Origin: Gallionellaceae bacterium
Lineage (GTDB): Bacteria; Pseudomonadota; Gammaproteobacteria; Burkholderiales; Gallionellaceae
Reading direction: 5' to 3'
DNA length: 41,466 nucleotides
NCBI GenBank assembly: GCA_008080515.1
Contig: VIKH01000025.1
Coordinates: 1-41,466 of the forward strand
Below, one piece after another: positions 31,261 to 40,253 of the stretch. Below the pieces are notes generated by a model. That model did not search any database and was not told the origin of the DNA. It saw only the letters and a program-made list of their open reading frames with translations. The translations under genes and the position numbers were made by a program. Within the stretch, counting starts at the first letter, position 1. Every line of letters starts with the position of its first letter.

Positions 31261-32637
31261 TCAGATCAAGGGACGGGACAAGATGTCTACCCGGCGCTGT
31301 GCAATCTGTTTCACGTCTTCCGCTACACCGGGATGCGCGGCTACTTGGTGCCAATAGTGAATTGCCAGCGGCAGCATTTCTTTCCAGATTTCCAGCGGCG
31401 GGTTGACGCTGATCCTGGGCGGCGGCAAGTCTTCGGGTATTTGCCCGGAGGCGCGCGGCGCCAATGACATGGGCAACATGTCATAGACCGGCGTCAAGGT
31501 AAATTGCGGCTCCGGCTGCGTCACATCGCCGACAAAGAACGACAGGTTGCCCGGATGCATGTCGCCATTGCCAATCAGCACGCCAAAGGCGTACAGCTTT
31601 TGTATCTGCCGGTAAACGGGTTCTTTCAGTTTGCCCGCCTTCACTAGGGCGAGGGCGATTTGGGGCCAGTCGGTAGCGAGCCCGGTGAATTCGTCATCCA
31701 GCGCCTTGAGCGAAACGACCCCCAGGCGGCCACGCGCACCTTGCCGGTCAAAGCGTGGCACTTCGAGAAATAGCTGGGATACCCCGCCTGCGCCTGTCTC
31801 CAGCAATGTGCTGGCGCTGCAAGGAAACGTTTCGCCCAGTACCTGAAAGGCAAGGTGCTCGCAGATCAGCAGGCTGCGCCAGCGCCGAGTGGCGGGGTTA
31901 TCCTGCGGCGGCGTGAACTTCACGAGCACATGCAGCGGTTGCCCTTCATGCAATATTTCAATGTTGAATTTGGGGTGCTCGCCGCCAGCCAAAGAGCCGA
32001 CAAATTCACCCTGCAAAGCCTTGAGTGCCAATTCTGGATACTTTTGCACCCTCGCGTCTGCGGGCGGAGGCAGGCCTTCCAGATCAGGATCGGAAAACAG
32101 GACGGTCGTTTGGAAATACGAGGCAGATTCTTCGCCAACGATCAGGTTGCCCGGGACGTCATATCCCACATTCGAGAGCGCCAGCAGGGTTTGGTCGTCT
32201 GTCCAGCGGTTGGGATCGGCAGGCAGACCCAGCACGGGGCCGTGTCGCCGTGCAAAGATGCGCCCGATGAAACCCTGCGGGCGCATGTCCTGCAAAAACC
32301 AGGGCAAGCCATGGTGAACCTCCGAATGCGCTTCGACAACCGGGGTTGCCAAGGTTTCGACCAAGTAACCTGAGGGCATGACGGGATGCAGCACCCCCCA
32401 TTGCACCAAATTACCCGTTGCCGATATCCGATAAAGCGGCAAGGAGGAATGTGCGCCGATTTTGCGCCGGAGCGCATATTGGGTTTGGCGTGCCTTGCCA
32501 AAGCGAAGAATGGATTCTCCCATCTGGCTGACCAGACGGGAAAGTGTTGGCTGACTGACGTCCAGCCTTTCATACAGTGATCTGGCTGGCTGCGGGCCAT
32601 CACGTAGCAACTGGATGAGTGTGTCGGTTGCAGCCAT
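31261..32637 (-). CDS. HipA-like kinase with fused N-terminal HTH (YjjJ-like)
   Basis: 458-residue protein. Residues 1-60 form a winged-helix region (YERLDVSQPTLSRLVSQMG). The HipA-type Ser/Thr kinase fold follows: a glycine-rich loop region SLAGGEHPKF (215-224), LLICEHLAFQVLGE, EVPRFDRQG (292-300), the catalytic loop IGNGDMHPGNLSFF (Asp359, Asn364) and the metal-binding YDMLPM (Asp386). This matches the YjjJ branch, in which no separate HipB antitoxin is needed because the HTH is fused. No hipB gene lies upstream. Relatives are type II toxin family kinases that phosphorylate translation factors; the target here is unknown. It is transcribed opposite to the neighbouring polysaccharide and lipid genes. 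Confidence 0.87.
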   Translation of the reverse strand: MAATDTLIQLLRDGPQPARSLYERLDVSQPTLSRLVSQMGESILRFGKARQTQYALRRKIGAHSSLPLYRISATGNLVQWGVLHPVMPSGYLVETLATPVVEAHSEVHHGLPWFLQDMRPQGFIGRIFARRHGPVLGLPADPNRWTDDQTLLALSNVGYDVPGNLIVGEESASYFQTTVLFSDPDLEGLPPPADARVQKYPELALKALQGEFVGSLAGGEHPKFNIEILHEGQPLHVLVKFTPPQDNPATRRWRSLLICEHLAFQVLGETFPCSASTLLETGAGGVSQLFLEVPRFDRQGARGRLGVVSLKALDDEFTGLATDWPQIALALVKAGKLKEPVYRQIQKLYAFGVLIGNGDMHPGNLSFFVGDVTQPEPQFTLTPVYDMLPMSLAPRASGQIPEDLPPPRISVNPPLEIWKEMLPLAIHYWHQVAAHPGVAEDVKQIAQRRVDILSRPLI

Positions 32638-32718
32638 TTCAGGGTTAATTTTGCAGGATAAACGAATACATCTTGAATGAATTATATATGAATAAACAAG
32701 TAACGCTTGTCCCGTTTG

Positions 32719-32904
32719 TCATTGAATGCGCGCACGCTGCCCGGCCCTGATTGCGGCAAGCAACTCGGCTTTAAGTTTGGCCGGATAGTCATCCACCTCA
32801 GCCTCGGTTTCCAGATAGGATCTAGTGGACAAATTAGCCGCACGAATATGCTCCAGAAGTAAAGCAAACAGAAATACTTCAGCTTGCACCTGATAATGTT
32901 GCAT
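32719..32904 (-). CDS. Possible small hypothetical protein
   Basis: 61 residues, no family recognised. It begins MQHYQVQAEVFLFALLLEH and contains a run of helix-forming residues (PAKLKAELLAAIRAGQRAR). The composition looks protein-like and the sequence around it is AT-rich, but no clear ribosome site precedes the ATG. It could be a small accessory protein linked to the HipA-like gene downstream of it on the same strand, or a chance frame. Confidence 0.35.
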   Translation of the reverse strand: MQHYQVQAEVFLFALLLEHIRAANLSTRSYLETEAEVDDYPAKLKAELLAAIRAGQRARIQ

Positions 32905-33227
32905 TATTAATTCATGAAAGAAGCCTCAACCAAGGGATTTACTCCAGCTGGGTAGACTTGCTTGCCTACTCAAAGAGCAAATGGCAAGACTTAGGTTCAG
33001 TTGAAATGGGTGAAATGTTTGGTGATGTATTTGAAGTCGAATGTTCTGATCGGAGCCCCATTAGATGAGGCTAATGAGGAAATTGGAAGTTGCTGGGGCG
33101 ATATAGGGGAAATTTCAATGAAGGTTGGCTCGAAATCCGTGCGCCTTGTCGAAGTGCCATTCATGGTTCGACGACCTGTCTGTGCAGAGCACGCAGACAG
33201 GCACAGAGGCGAACGGCTACTGATGCG
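32905..33227. other. AT-rich gap with broken frames and a hairpin
   Basis: Only short interrupted frames are seen. One stretch near 33070-33165 (EEIGSCWGDIGEISMKV) may be the tail of a decayed gene. A strong hairpin CCTGTCTG / CAGACAGG lies at 33175-33201, just past the end of the P-type ATPase gene; it has no T-run. Confidence 0.4.
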
Positions 33228-35774
33228 TCACCGTGTATGGCGCACCACCTTGTACAGCTCGAACCACAGCGCGCTGCCCAGCCCGGCGGCTACGCTCAGC
33301 ACAAAATGTTGCGGCGCGACTACCGCCAAGTGGAATGCCTCGCGCAGGAACGGCAGGGTGAGCGCCAGCAGCAGGAAAGCGAAAGCGCCACCCGCCACCA
33401 GCCACAGTGCGGGGTTGCGGCTGCCCAGCGTGCCGAGGATGGAGTGCTGCCAGGAGCGGTTCACCAGGATCAGCCCGAGGTTGCCGCTGACCAGCGCGGA
33501 GAAAGCCAGCGCGCGCGCTTCGTCTTCCACTGCGTGATGGTGCAGGGCAGTGCCCAGCACCGCGAGCGCGGCGAGCAGCACCAGCACCCCTTGCAGCAAA
33601 CTGAGCAGGAACACGCGCTGGCCGAACAGCGGCTCCTGCGGGTTGCGCGGCGGGCGCAACATCACGTTGCGCTCCGCCGGTTCCGCCTCGAAGGCGATGG
33701 AGCAGGCCGGGTTGATGATCATTTCCAGAAACACGATGTGTACCGGCGCGAGCACCGGCGGCCAGCCCAGCAGCAGCGGGATCAGCGACAGGCCGACGAT
33801 GGGGATATGCACGGCGAAGATGTAGGCCATCGCCTTGCGCAGGTTGTCGAAGATGCTGCGCCCGAGGCGCACGGCGTGGACGATGGAGGCGAAGTCGTCG
33901 TCCAGCAGCACCAGCGCGGATGCTTCGCGCGCCACGTCGGTGCCGCGCGCGCCCATGGCGATGCCGATGTGCGCCGCCTTGAGCGCGGGCGCGTCATTTA
34001 CGCCGTCGCCGGTCATCGCCACCACTTCGTCGTTCGCCTTGAGCGCGTTTACCAGGCGCAGCTTCTGTTCCGGTGCCATGCGCGCGAAAATGTTGCTGTG
34101 GCGGATGCGCTCGCGCAGCGCCGCATCGTCCATCCGATCCAGTTCCGCCCCGCTGATAATGCCCCCGCTGCCGCCGTTCAAGCCGATTTGCCCGGCAATC
34201 GCGGAGGCGGTGGCCGGGTAGTCGCCGGTAATCATCACCACGCGGATGCCGGCCGCATGGCATTCTTCGAGCGCGGCCACGACGGTGGGGCGCACCGGGT
34301 CGGCCAGCCCGACCAGGCCGAGAAACTCGAAATCGAAATCGTGCTGGATGCCCGGCCATTCCTTGCCGTGGTGGCTGGCCTTGGCCACCCCCAGCACGCG
34401 CATGCCCCGCGCGGCCAGCGCGTTGACCTGTTGGTCCAGCGCCGCGAGCCGCGCGGCATCGAGGTGGCACAGGTCGGCCACCGCTTCGGGCGCGCCTTTG
34501 GTTGCCACCACGTGTTCGTCGCGGTCGCGTGCGCGCCACACGTGCGAATGGGCGAGCAAACTGGGCGACAGGGAATATTCGTGCGCCAGCATCCAGTCGA
34601 GGTGGAGGTGTTCGGTATCGGCGAGATGCTGGTTCCCGAGCGCGAGGATGGCTTTTTCCATCGGGTCGAAGGGCGCGGTTTCGCTGGCGAGAATGGCGAA
34701 TTCGACCAGCTCGTGAAATGCTTCGGGCAGGGGCGCAGGGGCCGCGCTTACTGCAAATGCAGCGTTTCCCGCCACCAGTTGCTGCACCTCCATGCGGTTT
34801 TGCGTGAGCGTGCCGGTTTTGTCCACGCACAGCACGGTAGCCGAACCCAGCGCTTCCACCGTGGGCACGCGGCGGGTGAGCACCCGGCGCCGCGAAATGC
34901 GCCACGCGCCCATCGCCATAAATACCGCCAGCACCACCGGATATTCTTCCGGCAGGACCGACATCGCCAGCGTGATGCCGGACAGCAAGCCGTGCAGCCA
35001 GTCGCCCCGCGTCACGCTGTAGACCACCATCAGCAGCAGGCTCAGCAGCACGCCAATGATGGCGAGTTTGCGCACCAGCCCGCCGATCTCCTTTTGCAGC
35101 GGCGTCGCCTCGACCGCCAGTTCCTGCAGGGACTTTCCGATTTTGCCGATGTTGCTGCGCGGCCCGGTTGCCAGCACGCGCGCCATGCCGCGCCCTTGCA
35201 CTACCAGCGTGCCGGAATAAACGAAAGGTAGATTGTCTCCGCCCGGTGGAAGTAGGTCGGCGGCATCCGGTCGCGCAATCTTGCGCACCGCCGCAGATTC
35301 TCCGGTGAGCAGCGATTCATCGGTGGCGAAGTCGTTGCAGGAGAGCAGCACCGCATCCGCCGGCACGCGGTCGCCTTCGGCGAGGAGCAGGATGTCGCCG
35401 CACACCACTTCGCGCCCGGCGATGCGCCGCTCGACGCCGTCGCGCACCACCAGCGCGCGCGGGCTGGTGAGGTCGCGCAACGCTTCCAGCACCCGCTCGG
35501 TCTTGTGTTCCTGATAGATGGTGATGGCCATCACCGCGCAGACGAAGCCCAGCAGCATCAGCGCATCGCCGGTATCGCCAAGCAGCAGGTAGATCGCGCC
35601 CGCCGCCACCAGCAGCAGAAACATCGGCTCGCGCGCCACCTCCAGCGCGATGCCGGGCAGGTTGCGCCGCCCGCTGGCTGGCAGCTCATTCGCGCCCTCT
35701 GCCTTTAGCCGCGCCTGCGCCTCGGCCTGCGACAGGCCGCGCCATTCTGGCGGATCGGGCGTGGGCTGGCTCAC
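33228..35774 (-). CDS. P-type cation-transporting ATPase
   Basis: About 848-residue membrane pump. The N-terminal cation-ATPase domain ([19 protein letters not shown]) comes first, then the actuator loop TGES (about 157-160) and the phosphorylation site [11 protein letters not shown] (Asp near 318). The hinge ([14 protein letters not shown]) and [20 protein letters not shown] are followed by C-terminal helices. The M4 motif is [19 protein letters not shown] rather than the PEGLP of calcium pumps, and M6 has [10 protein letters not shown]. This fits the poorly characterised PEEFP-type group near P2 ATPases, so the ion is unknown. GTG at 35774 with AAAGG upstream is preferred over TTG at 35780. 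Confidence 0.9.
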   Translation of the reverse strand: MSQPTPDPPEWRGLSQAEAQARLKAEGANELPASGRRNLPGIALEVAREPMFLLLVAAGAIYLLLGDTGDALMLLGFVCAVMAITIYQEHKTERVLEALRDLTSPRALVVRDGVERRIAGREVVCGDILLLAEGDRVPADAVLLSCNDFATDESLLTGESAAVRKIARPDAADLLPPGGDNLPFVYSGTLVVQGRGMARVLATGPRSNIGKIGKSLQELAVEATPLQKEIGGLVRKLAIIGVLLSLLLMVVYSVTRGDWLHGLLSGITLAMSVLPEEYPVVLAVFMAMGAWRISRRRVLTRRVPTVEALGSATVLCVDKTGTLTQNRMEVQQLVAGNAAFAVSAAPAPLPEAFHELVEFAILASETAPFDPMEKAILALGNQHLADTEHLHLDWMLAHEYSLSPSLLAHSHVWRARDRDEHVVATKGAPEAVADLCHLDAARLAALDQQVNALAARGMRVLGVAKASHHGKEWPGIQHDFDFEFLGLVGLADPVRPTVVAALEECHAAGIRVVMITGDYPATASAIAGQIGLNGGSGGIISGAELDRMDDAALRERIRHSNIFARMAPEQKLRLVNALKANDEVVAMTGDGVNDAPALKAAHIGIAMGARGTDVAREASALVLLDDDFASIVHAVRLGRSIFDNLRKAMAYIFAVHIPIVGLSLIPLLLGWPPVLAPVHIVFLEMIINPACSIAFEAEPAERNVMLRPPRNPQEPLFGQRVFLLSLLQGVLVLLAALAVLGTALHHHAVEDEARALAFSALVSGNLGLILVNRSWQHSILGTLGSRNPALWLVAGGAFAFLLLALTLPFLREAFHLAVVAPQHFVLSVAAGLGSALWFELYKVVRHTR

Positions 35775-35789
35775 AAGCAACCTTTCGTT

Positions 35790-35818
35790 TCAACAGAGGC
35801 CGGGTTATTCAATATAAT
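35790..35818 (+). promoter_or_regulatory. Likely sigma-70 promoter for the DUF2062 gene
   Basis: TATAAT at 35813-35818 with TCAACA (4 of 6 to consensus) 17 bases upstream at 35790-35795. It lies in the divergent gap before the plus-strand gene at 35861. Confidence 0.5.
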
Positions 35819-35860
35819 CCGGCATTCCACTTCCATGATTCTGCCGGAAACAAACAGCCC

Positions 35861-36412
35861 GTGCCGAGAAAATACTTCAAGAAAATTTTGCCTGGCCACG
35901 ATACGGTGAAACAGAGCCGCTGGATAAAACCTTTCGGCGAGTGGCTGCACCACCCCAACCTGTGGCATCTGCACCGGCGCTCGGTAGCGGGCGGAGTGGC
36001 GGTCGGCCTGTTCTGCGGTCTGATACCCGGCCCGTTCCAGATGATAGGTGCGGCGTTGGCGGCAGTCATGTTCCGCGTCAACCTCCCGGTGGCGGTCTTT
36101 ACCACCCTGTATACCAACCCGCTGACTCTGGCGCCGCTGTACATGCTGGCATACGAGCTGGGCTCGTTCGTCATCGGCCAGGGCAACGGCTTGTCGGGCG
36201 CGAGCCTCGCGTTTCCGGAGCTGGGCTGGGACAACTGGTTTTCGGTCTTGCTGGATTGGGTGGTGTCGCTGGGTAAGCCGCTCGCTTTCGGCCTGCTGTT
36301 GCTGGCCATCATTTTTTCCGTGGTGGGCTATTTCGCAGTGCGCGTGCTGTGGTACGCGGTGGTGGTGTGGGAGTGGCGCAGGCGCGCGCAGCGCCGCGCG
36401 AAGAATCTTTGA
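35861..36412 (+). CDS. DUF2062 membrane protein
   Basis: 183 residues, starting at GTG. The DUF2062 family signature is visible: HHPNLWHLHRRSVAGGVAVG, LFCGLIPGPFQMIGAALAA, VNLPVAVFTTLYTNPLTLAP. Two to four hydrophobic helices follow, including LAFGLLLLAIIFSVVGYFAV, and the end is basic (WEWRRRAQRRAKNL). The function of the family is unknown; it is often found near glycosyltransferase or lipid genes. It runs into the next gene with a 13-base gap, so the two are likely co-transcribed. Confidence 0.88.
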   Translation: MPRKYFKKILPGHDTVKQSRWIKPFGEWLHHPNLWHLHRRSVAGGVAVGLFCGLIPGPFQMIGAALAAVMFRVNLPVAVFTTLYTNPLTLAPLYMLAYELGSFVIGQGNGLSGASLAFPELGWDNWFSVLLDWVVSLGKPLAFGLLLLAIIFSVVGYFAVRVLWYAVVVWEWRRRAQRRAKNL

Positions 36413-36425
36413 GTTTGGCGCTTCT

Positions 36426-38063
36426 ATGCAGCTAACCCGAGCAAAGCTGCCTGCCTTGCCGCCGGCATATAGCCTCTTCTTCCGCTGTGCGCTGTTCCTG
36501 CTCATCGGCGCCAGCCTGTTGCGCAAGCTGTTCGATCCCGATGTTTGGTTTCACCTGGTCGTCGGGCGCGAGGTGGTGCGCCGCATGAGCATACCCGACC
36601 AGGAGTTTTACATTCTGCCTAGGCTGGGCGAGCCGGGCGAATTCCACGAGTGGGGCTTCGGGGTTTTTTATTATCTGATCGAACACTACTCCGGCTATGC
36701 CGGCATGGCGATTGTCAACGCCGCATTCGGTTGCGGGATTCTGCTGTGCCTGCTTCTGGCGGCGGAAGGAAGCAGGAAAGCGGGGTGGTGGCAGGTTTTG
36801 CCGCCGCTGGCGCTGGCGCTATACGCCATTGAGCCGCGCCTCAACTTCAGGCCGGAAACGCTGCTTTACCTGCTGCTCGCGGCAGAAATCTATTTGCTGG
36901 AAAACTATCTCGCGCAAAGAAAGCTGCTTTGGCTGCTGCCGCTCCCCGCGTTTTGCTGGCTGCTCATCCAGTGCCACCCATCCGCGATTTTTCTGATAGG
37001 CGTTTTCGGGATGTACGCCGCGCAGGCGGTCTTGGGCTCGGCAGAGAAATTCAAAACTGCCGCCGTGCTGGGCGCGGTTGCGCTCGCGATGGCTGGTGCA
37101 TCCGCCTTGAACCCTTACGGCTTGCACCAGTTGTTGATGCCGTTCTACACCTTGGCGAACGACGAGCTGGTCAATTCGGTAAACGAGTTTCTGCCGGTGC
37201 TGGATACGGTGTATGCCCCGCAGTTCGTCGCGGTTGCGTTAACCGGAGCGGTTGCGATCCTGTTTTCGCCAAAAAAGCGTCTCGTTGATTTTCTGCTATT
37301 TTTTACCTTCGCCGTGCTGGCGTTTCGGTACGCCCGGAATATCGCGTTGCTGGGTATCGCCAGTTATGTGTTTATCGGCAACGCCTTCAGTATGTGGGCT
37401 GAACGCCTGGCCGATAGCGGGGCGCGCAGAACAATTGCAACGCTGCTTTCGGTCGCTATCGGCTTGGCCGGGATTGTCAAAGTTAGCGGAAGCCCGGCAT
37501 GGGGAGTGGGGATAGATGATGAGCTCAACCCGCAACAGAGCGCGCGGTTGCTGAAGCGCATCGAAGTGCGGGGCAACATCCTGAATTTTTTTCACCTCGG
37601 CAGCTACCTCGCGTGGGAGCTGGAGCGTCCGGTTTTTGTTGACGGCAAAAACTACGGCACGAACAAGGCGGTCATGCTGCACGACGACGCTTTCATGGCG
37701 CGGCAAAATCTGGGCAGCATCATCGGAAGCTACAACATCCGGGCCATCGTCACCCCGGCCACTTTAGCCTTTTCCGGCGAAATCATTCCGCTGGTGGCAA
37801 CCCTCGCCGAGGACGATGATTGGGTGCTCATCGGGCAGGAGCGGGCGGGCATGCTGTTTATCCGCAGCAGGGATTCGGGAGAAATTCCTGCTTTATCCAA
37901 GTCGGTGATATGGCAGAAAGCCATCGAAGAGTTGAACGATACGATCCGCTCCTACCCTGGCAACAGGGAAGCTTATCGCTCGCTTTCCACGGCTTACGGA
38001 CATGCTGGCGATGCGGCAAGACAGCGCGAGTTTTACGAGAAATATCTGGCGCTGATGAAGTAG
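36426..38063 (+). CDS. Polytopic membrane protein, possibly GT-C-like, with a short TPR-like tail
   Basis: 545 residues with about ten hydrophobic helices over the first 340. The first external loop has FDPDVWFHLVVGREVVRR, an acidic motif in the position where GT-C glycosyltransferases bind the lipid-linked donor, and HEWGFGVFYYLIEHYSGY follows. A soluble part after residue 360 has FFHLGSYLAWELERPVFVDG and an alpha-helical end (SYPGNREAYRSLSTAYGHAG) resembling one tetratricopeptide repeat. No exact family is recognised. A role in glycan or lipid-sugar transfer is a guess from topology and the DPD motif. Confidence 0.7.
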   Translation: MQLTRAKLPALPPAYSLFFRCALFLLIGASLLRKLFDPDVWFHLVVGREVVRRMSIPDQEFYILPRLGEPGEFHEWGFGVFYYLIEHYSGYAGMAIVNAAFGCGILLCLLLAAEGSRKAGWWQVLPPLALALYAIEPRLNFRPETLLYLLLAAEIYLLENYLAQRKLLWLLPLPAFCWLLIQCHPSAIFLIGVFGMYAAQAVLGSAEKFKTAAVLGAVALAMAGASALNPYGLHQLLMPFYTLANDELVNSVNEFLPVLDTVYAPQFVAVALTGAVAILFSPKKRLVDFLLFFTFAVLAFRYARNIALLGIASYVFIGNAFSMWAERLADSGARRTIATLLSVAIGLAGIVKVSGSPAWGVGIDDELNPQQSARLLKRIEVRGNILNFFHLGSYLAWELERPVFVDGKNYGTNKAVMLHDDAFMARQNLGSIIGSYNIRAIVTPATLAFSGEIIPLVATLAEDDDWVLIGQERAGMLFIRSRDSGEIPALSKSVIWQKAIEELNDTIRSYPGNREAYRSLSTAYGHAGDAARQREFYEKYLALMK

Positions 38064-38145
38064 GAATCTTGAAGGGGAGATCTATGTGGGTTCCTTGCGC
38101 ATGGGTGTGACAACCGGATAAGCGCGGAAACATCAATACGCTAAC

Positions 38146-38218
38146 CCGTTCGTGGTGAGCCTGCCGAACCACAAGCACCCCCGCCGCTCACGCCCTTCGA
38201 CAAGTTCAGGGCGAACGG
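38146..38218. repeat. Inverted pair of dispersed repeats
   Basis: CCGTTCGTGGTGAGCCTGCC (from 38146) and, inverted, CGCCCTTCGACAAGTTCAGG (from 38191, ending CGAACGG at 38218) are relatives of a common proteobacterial intergenic repeat. Other members lie at 21218 and 38929. Located between convergent genes, it could act as a transcript end. Confidence 0.75.
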
Positions 38219-38259
38219 TATATGGCGGCGATTGGCGGCCTTCTAATCTGGAATTGGAA

Positions 38260-38841
38260 TCAGCCCTCATTGCCAACCAAGAATGGGTTGGAACGTCGCT
38301 CGTCACCAAATGTGGACATCGCTCCATGCCCTGGGATAAAAGCAACATTATCGCCAAGGGGAAATAGCTTTTCGCGGATGGAGGAAATCAGTGTGTTGAA
38401 ATCGCCGCGCGGGAAATCGGTGCGCCCGATCGAGCCGCGAAATAGCACATCGCCAACCAGCGCCAGGTTTGCAGCGGGATGAAAGAACGCCAGATGGCCA
38501 GGCGTATGTCCCGGCGTATGCAATACTGCCAGCGCTTCTTCGCCGACCTGCACGCTGTCGCCATCCTTCAGCCAGCGGCTTGGAATGAAAGATGCGGCTA
38601 ATGGAAAGCCGTATCGTTGCGATTGCCTCGGCAACTCATCGAGCAGGAAGGCATCTTCGGCATGCGGGCCTTCAATCGGCACATTGAGTATTTCAGCCAG
38701 TTCGGCAGCAGCGCCGGCATGGTCAATATGCTTTGGCACATCGCCGCCGGGATCAACTACGGCGCCACGGCGGGTTTTTTCGCACCACAGCAGGGTGCAG
38801 TTCTGTTCAAAAGGGGTAACAGGTATGACACGGAATTTCAT
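38260..38841 (-). CDS. GloC/YcbL-like MBL-fold hydrolase with an internal deletion
   Basis: 193 residues, matching the glyoxalase-II-like YcbL/GloC group along its length (FRVIPVTPFEQNCTLLWCE, VLHTPGHTPGHLAFFHP, ALVGDVLFRGSIGRTDFPRG, VAFIPGHGAMSTFGDERR). In the family about 215 residues are normal. Here DPGGD is followed directly by VPKHIDHAGAAAELAE, so some 22-24 residues before the metal site are missing. The canonical THxHxDH has become PKHIDH: the first zinc-binding histidine is lost while the second His, Asp and third His remain. The deletion is in frame, so a protein can be made, but activity is doubtful. It would otherwise hydrolyse thioesters such as S-lactoylglutathione. Confidence 0.88.
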   Translation of the reverse strand: MKFRVIPVTPFEQNCTLLWCEKTRRGAVVDPGGDVPKHIDHAGAAAELAEILNVPIEGPHAEDAFLLDELPRQSQRYGFPLAASFIPSRWLKDGDSVQVGEEALAVLHTPGHTPGHLAFFHPAANLALVGDVLFRGSIGRTDFPRGDFNTLISSIREKLFPLGDNVAFIPGHGAMSTFGDERRSNPFLVGNEG

Positions 38842-38910
38842 GGTGGCTCGGGAATAATCAGGGCGGCGGGATTATCGCGCAGCTATTGATCCGGTGCGCA
38901 TTATCCAAGA

Positions 38911-38970
38911 ATCCGTTCGCATTGAGCCCTTCGATAAGTTCAGGACAGGCTTGTCGAAATGCGAATGGAT
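38911..38970. repeat. Long hairpin repeat between hydrolase and slyD
   Basis: Arms 38911-38923 and 38958-38970 are inverted with 12 of 13 matches (TTCGCATT / AATGCGAA core), and inside them TTCGATAAG / CTTGTCGAA pair with one mismatch. The centre carries the TTCAGGACAGG repeat motif also seen at 21230. The rest of 38842-39114 shows no gene. Confidence 0.8.
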
Positions 38971-39114
38971 TCTTGTGCTTCAACAGGCACGAGCGGCTAT
39001 CAGATTCAAAATATGCCGCTTCAATAGTGAATGGCGCCGGTCATTTACTTCGCCGCTCTGCGCTCATTCCAGCCCGGATAATCTGCGCCGAGACCCGGTG
39101 GGGGGCAGAAGCTG

Positions 39115-39600
39115 CTAGTGGTGATGCCCGCCTTCGCCGTGCGGGTGGCCGTGCTCCAGTTCTCCGGTGGTGGCCTGGCGCACTCCAGTGATGGTGCCCG
39201 TGAAGTTGAGCGTCTTTCCGGCCAGAGGGTGGTTGCCGTCAACGGTCACTTCGCTGTCGGTGACATCCACCACGGTATAGAGCGCGTAATCGTCTTCGTC
39301 CGCCCCTTCGGCGCCGCCCTCGAACTGCATGCCGACGGCGATTTCGGCGGGAAACAGGCTGCGCGGCTCCACTCGCACCAGGTCGTGCTCATACTCGCCG
39401 AAGGCCTCGTCCGGCTCCATGGTGACCGCAAATTTCTCCCCCACCTCTTTGCCGTGCAGCGCCTCTTCCACCGTGGGGAAAATGCCGTCATATCCGCCGT
39501 GCAGGTAGCTGATCGGGTCATCGGCTTTTTCCAGCAGAGTTCCGTTTATGTCCGACAATTCGTAGCGCAGCGATACGACGGTGCCTTTTGTGACTTTCAT
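39115..39600 (-). CDS. slyD: FKBP-type peptidyl-prolyl isomerase SlyD
   Basis: 161-residue cytoplasmic folding helper and metallochaperone. The FKBP core is split by the insert-in-flap domain: VVSLRYELSDINGTLLEKAD, PISYLHGGYDGIFPTVEEAL, GKEVGEKFAVTMEPDEAFGE, then the flap region ending GNHPLAGKTLNFTGTI. The C-terminus is histidine-rich (HGHPHGEGGHHH), the nickel-binding tail. The ATG at 39600 overlaps the upstream peroxiredoxin stop by 4 bases, so the two form a small operon on the minus strand. Confidence 0.95.
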   Translation of the reverse strand: MKVTKGTVVSLRYELSDINGTLLEKADDPISYLHGGYDGIFPTVEEALHGKEVGEKFAVTMEPDEAFGEYEHDLVRVEPRSLFPAEIAVGMQFEGGAEGADEDDYALYTVVDVTDSEVTVDGNHPLAGKTLNFTGTITGVRQATTGELEHGHPHGEGGHHH

Positions 39601-40067
39601 TTCATTTCCTTTACCAGTTTTAGGATTTCATCGGCATGGCCGTGGGCGTGGACGCCGTACAGGGCATGGCGTATTTTGCCCCGCTTGTCTATCACGAAAG
39701 TGGAGCGCTGTACCGCGACTTTCTTGTGCCCATCCACTTCTTTGTCGTAAAGCACGCCGTATTCCTTGCATACCTCGGAGTCGGTATCGGATAGCAGCAG
39801 CACGGAAAGGCCGTGCTTGTCGCGGAAGGCGGCATGGCTAATGCATTCGTCGCGGCTGACGCCGATCACCAGGGTGTCGAGTTTGGCGAAGCGGTCATCG
39901 AGGTTGCTGAACTCGTTCGCTTCCATGGTGCAGCCGGGCGTATCGTCTTTCGGGTAAAAATAGAGGATGACGTTTGTTTTGCCGCGCTGTGCGGCCAGCG
40001 CGAACATGTTCATGTCGGCATCGGGCAACTCGAACTGGGGCGCGTCCACGCCAGCTTGCAACAACAT
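39597..40067 (-). CDS. bcp: Bcp/PrxQ-type thiol peroxidase
   Basis: 156-residue peroxiredoxin that reduces hydroperoxides in the cytoplasm. The peroxidatic cysteine (Cys46) is in YPKDDTPGCTMEANEFS. The resolving cysteine that atypical 2-Cys PrxQ proteins often carry five residues later is absent here; other cysteines lie in RDECISHAAF and SEVCKEYGV. LLSDTDSEVCKEYGVL and STFVIDKRGKIRHALYGV are further family marks. The ATG at 40067 has GGAGGA 9 bases upstream; the in-frame GTG at 40076 is too close to that site. Confidence 0.92.
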   Translation of the reverse strand: MLLQAGVDAPQFELPDADMNMFALAAQRGKTNVILYFYPKDDTPGCTMEANEFSNLDDRFAKLDTLVIGVSRDECISHAAFRDKHGLSVLLLSDTDSEVCKEYGVLYDKEVDGHKKVAVQRSTFVIDKRGKIRHALYGVHAHGHADEILKLVKEMK

Positions 40068-40253
40068 GTTATTCACTCCTCCTCAACGCCGGGAATTCTA
40101 ACTGATTTCACCGGGCGCGAAAGCGTTTTTATCATCAGGCGAGCGCTTCCGGTTTTGTGCCCTGAGCTATTTGCGCGCCGCGATACAGACACTTTACCGC
40201 CAACCGGCAAACGACTATATTGGCCGCATCGGAGTCAAGCGAAAGGCGATGCC

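Noticed and set aside
32641-32700. Promoter for the HipA-like gene (TATAAT on the minus strand with an ACAAG/CTTGT palindrome upstream)
   Set aside because: The -10 is good, but no acceptable -35 lies at a normal distance, so it is not listed as a feature.
33001-33537. 178-codon plus-strand frame upstream of and overlapping the ATPase gene end
   Set aside because: Most of it is antisense to the ATPase gene and the rest crosses a hairpin; no ribosome site or conserved pattern.
33090-35231. Long plus-strand open frame of 713 codons
   Set aside because: It lies antisense to the P-type ATPase gene, and its Arg/His/Gln/Ala-rich composition is typical of a GC-rich shadow frame.
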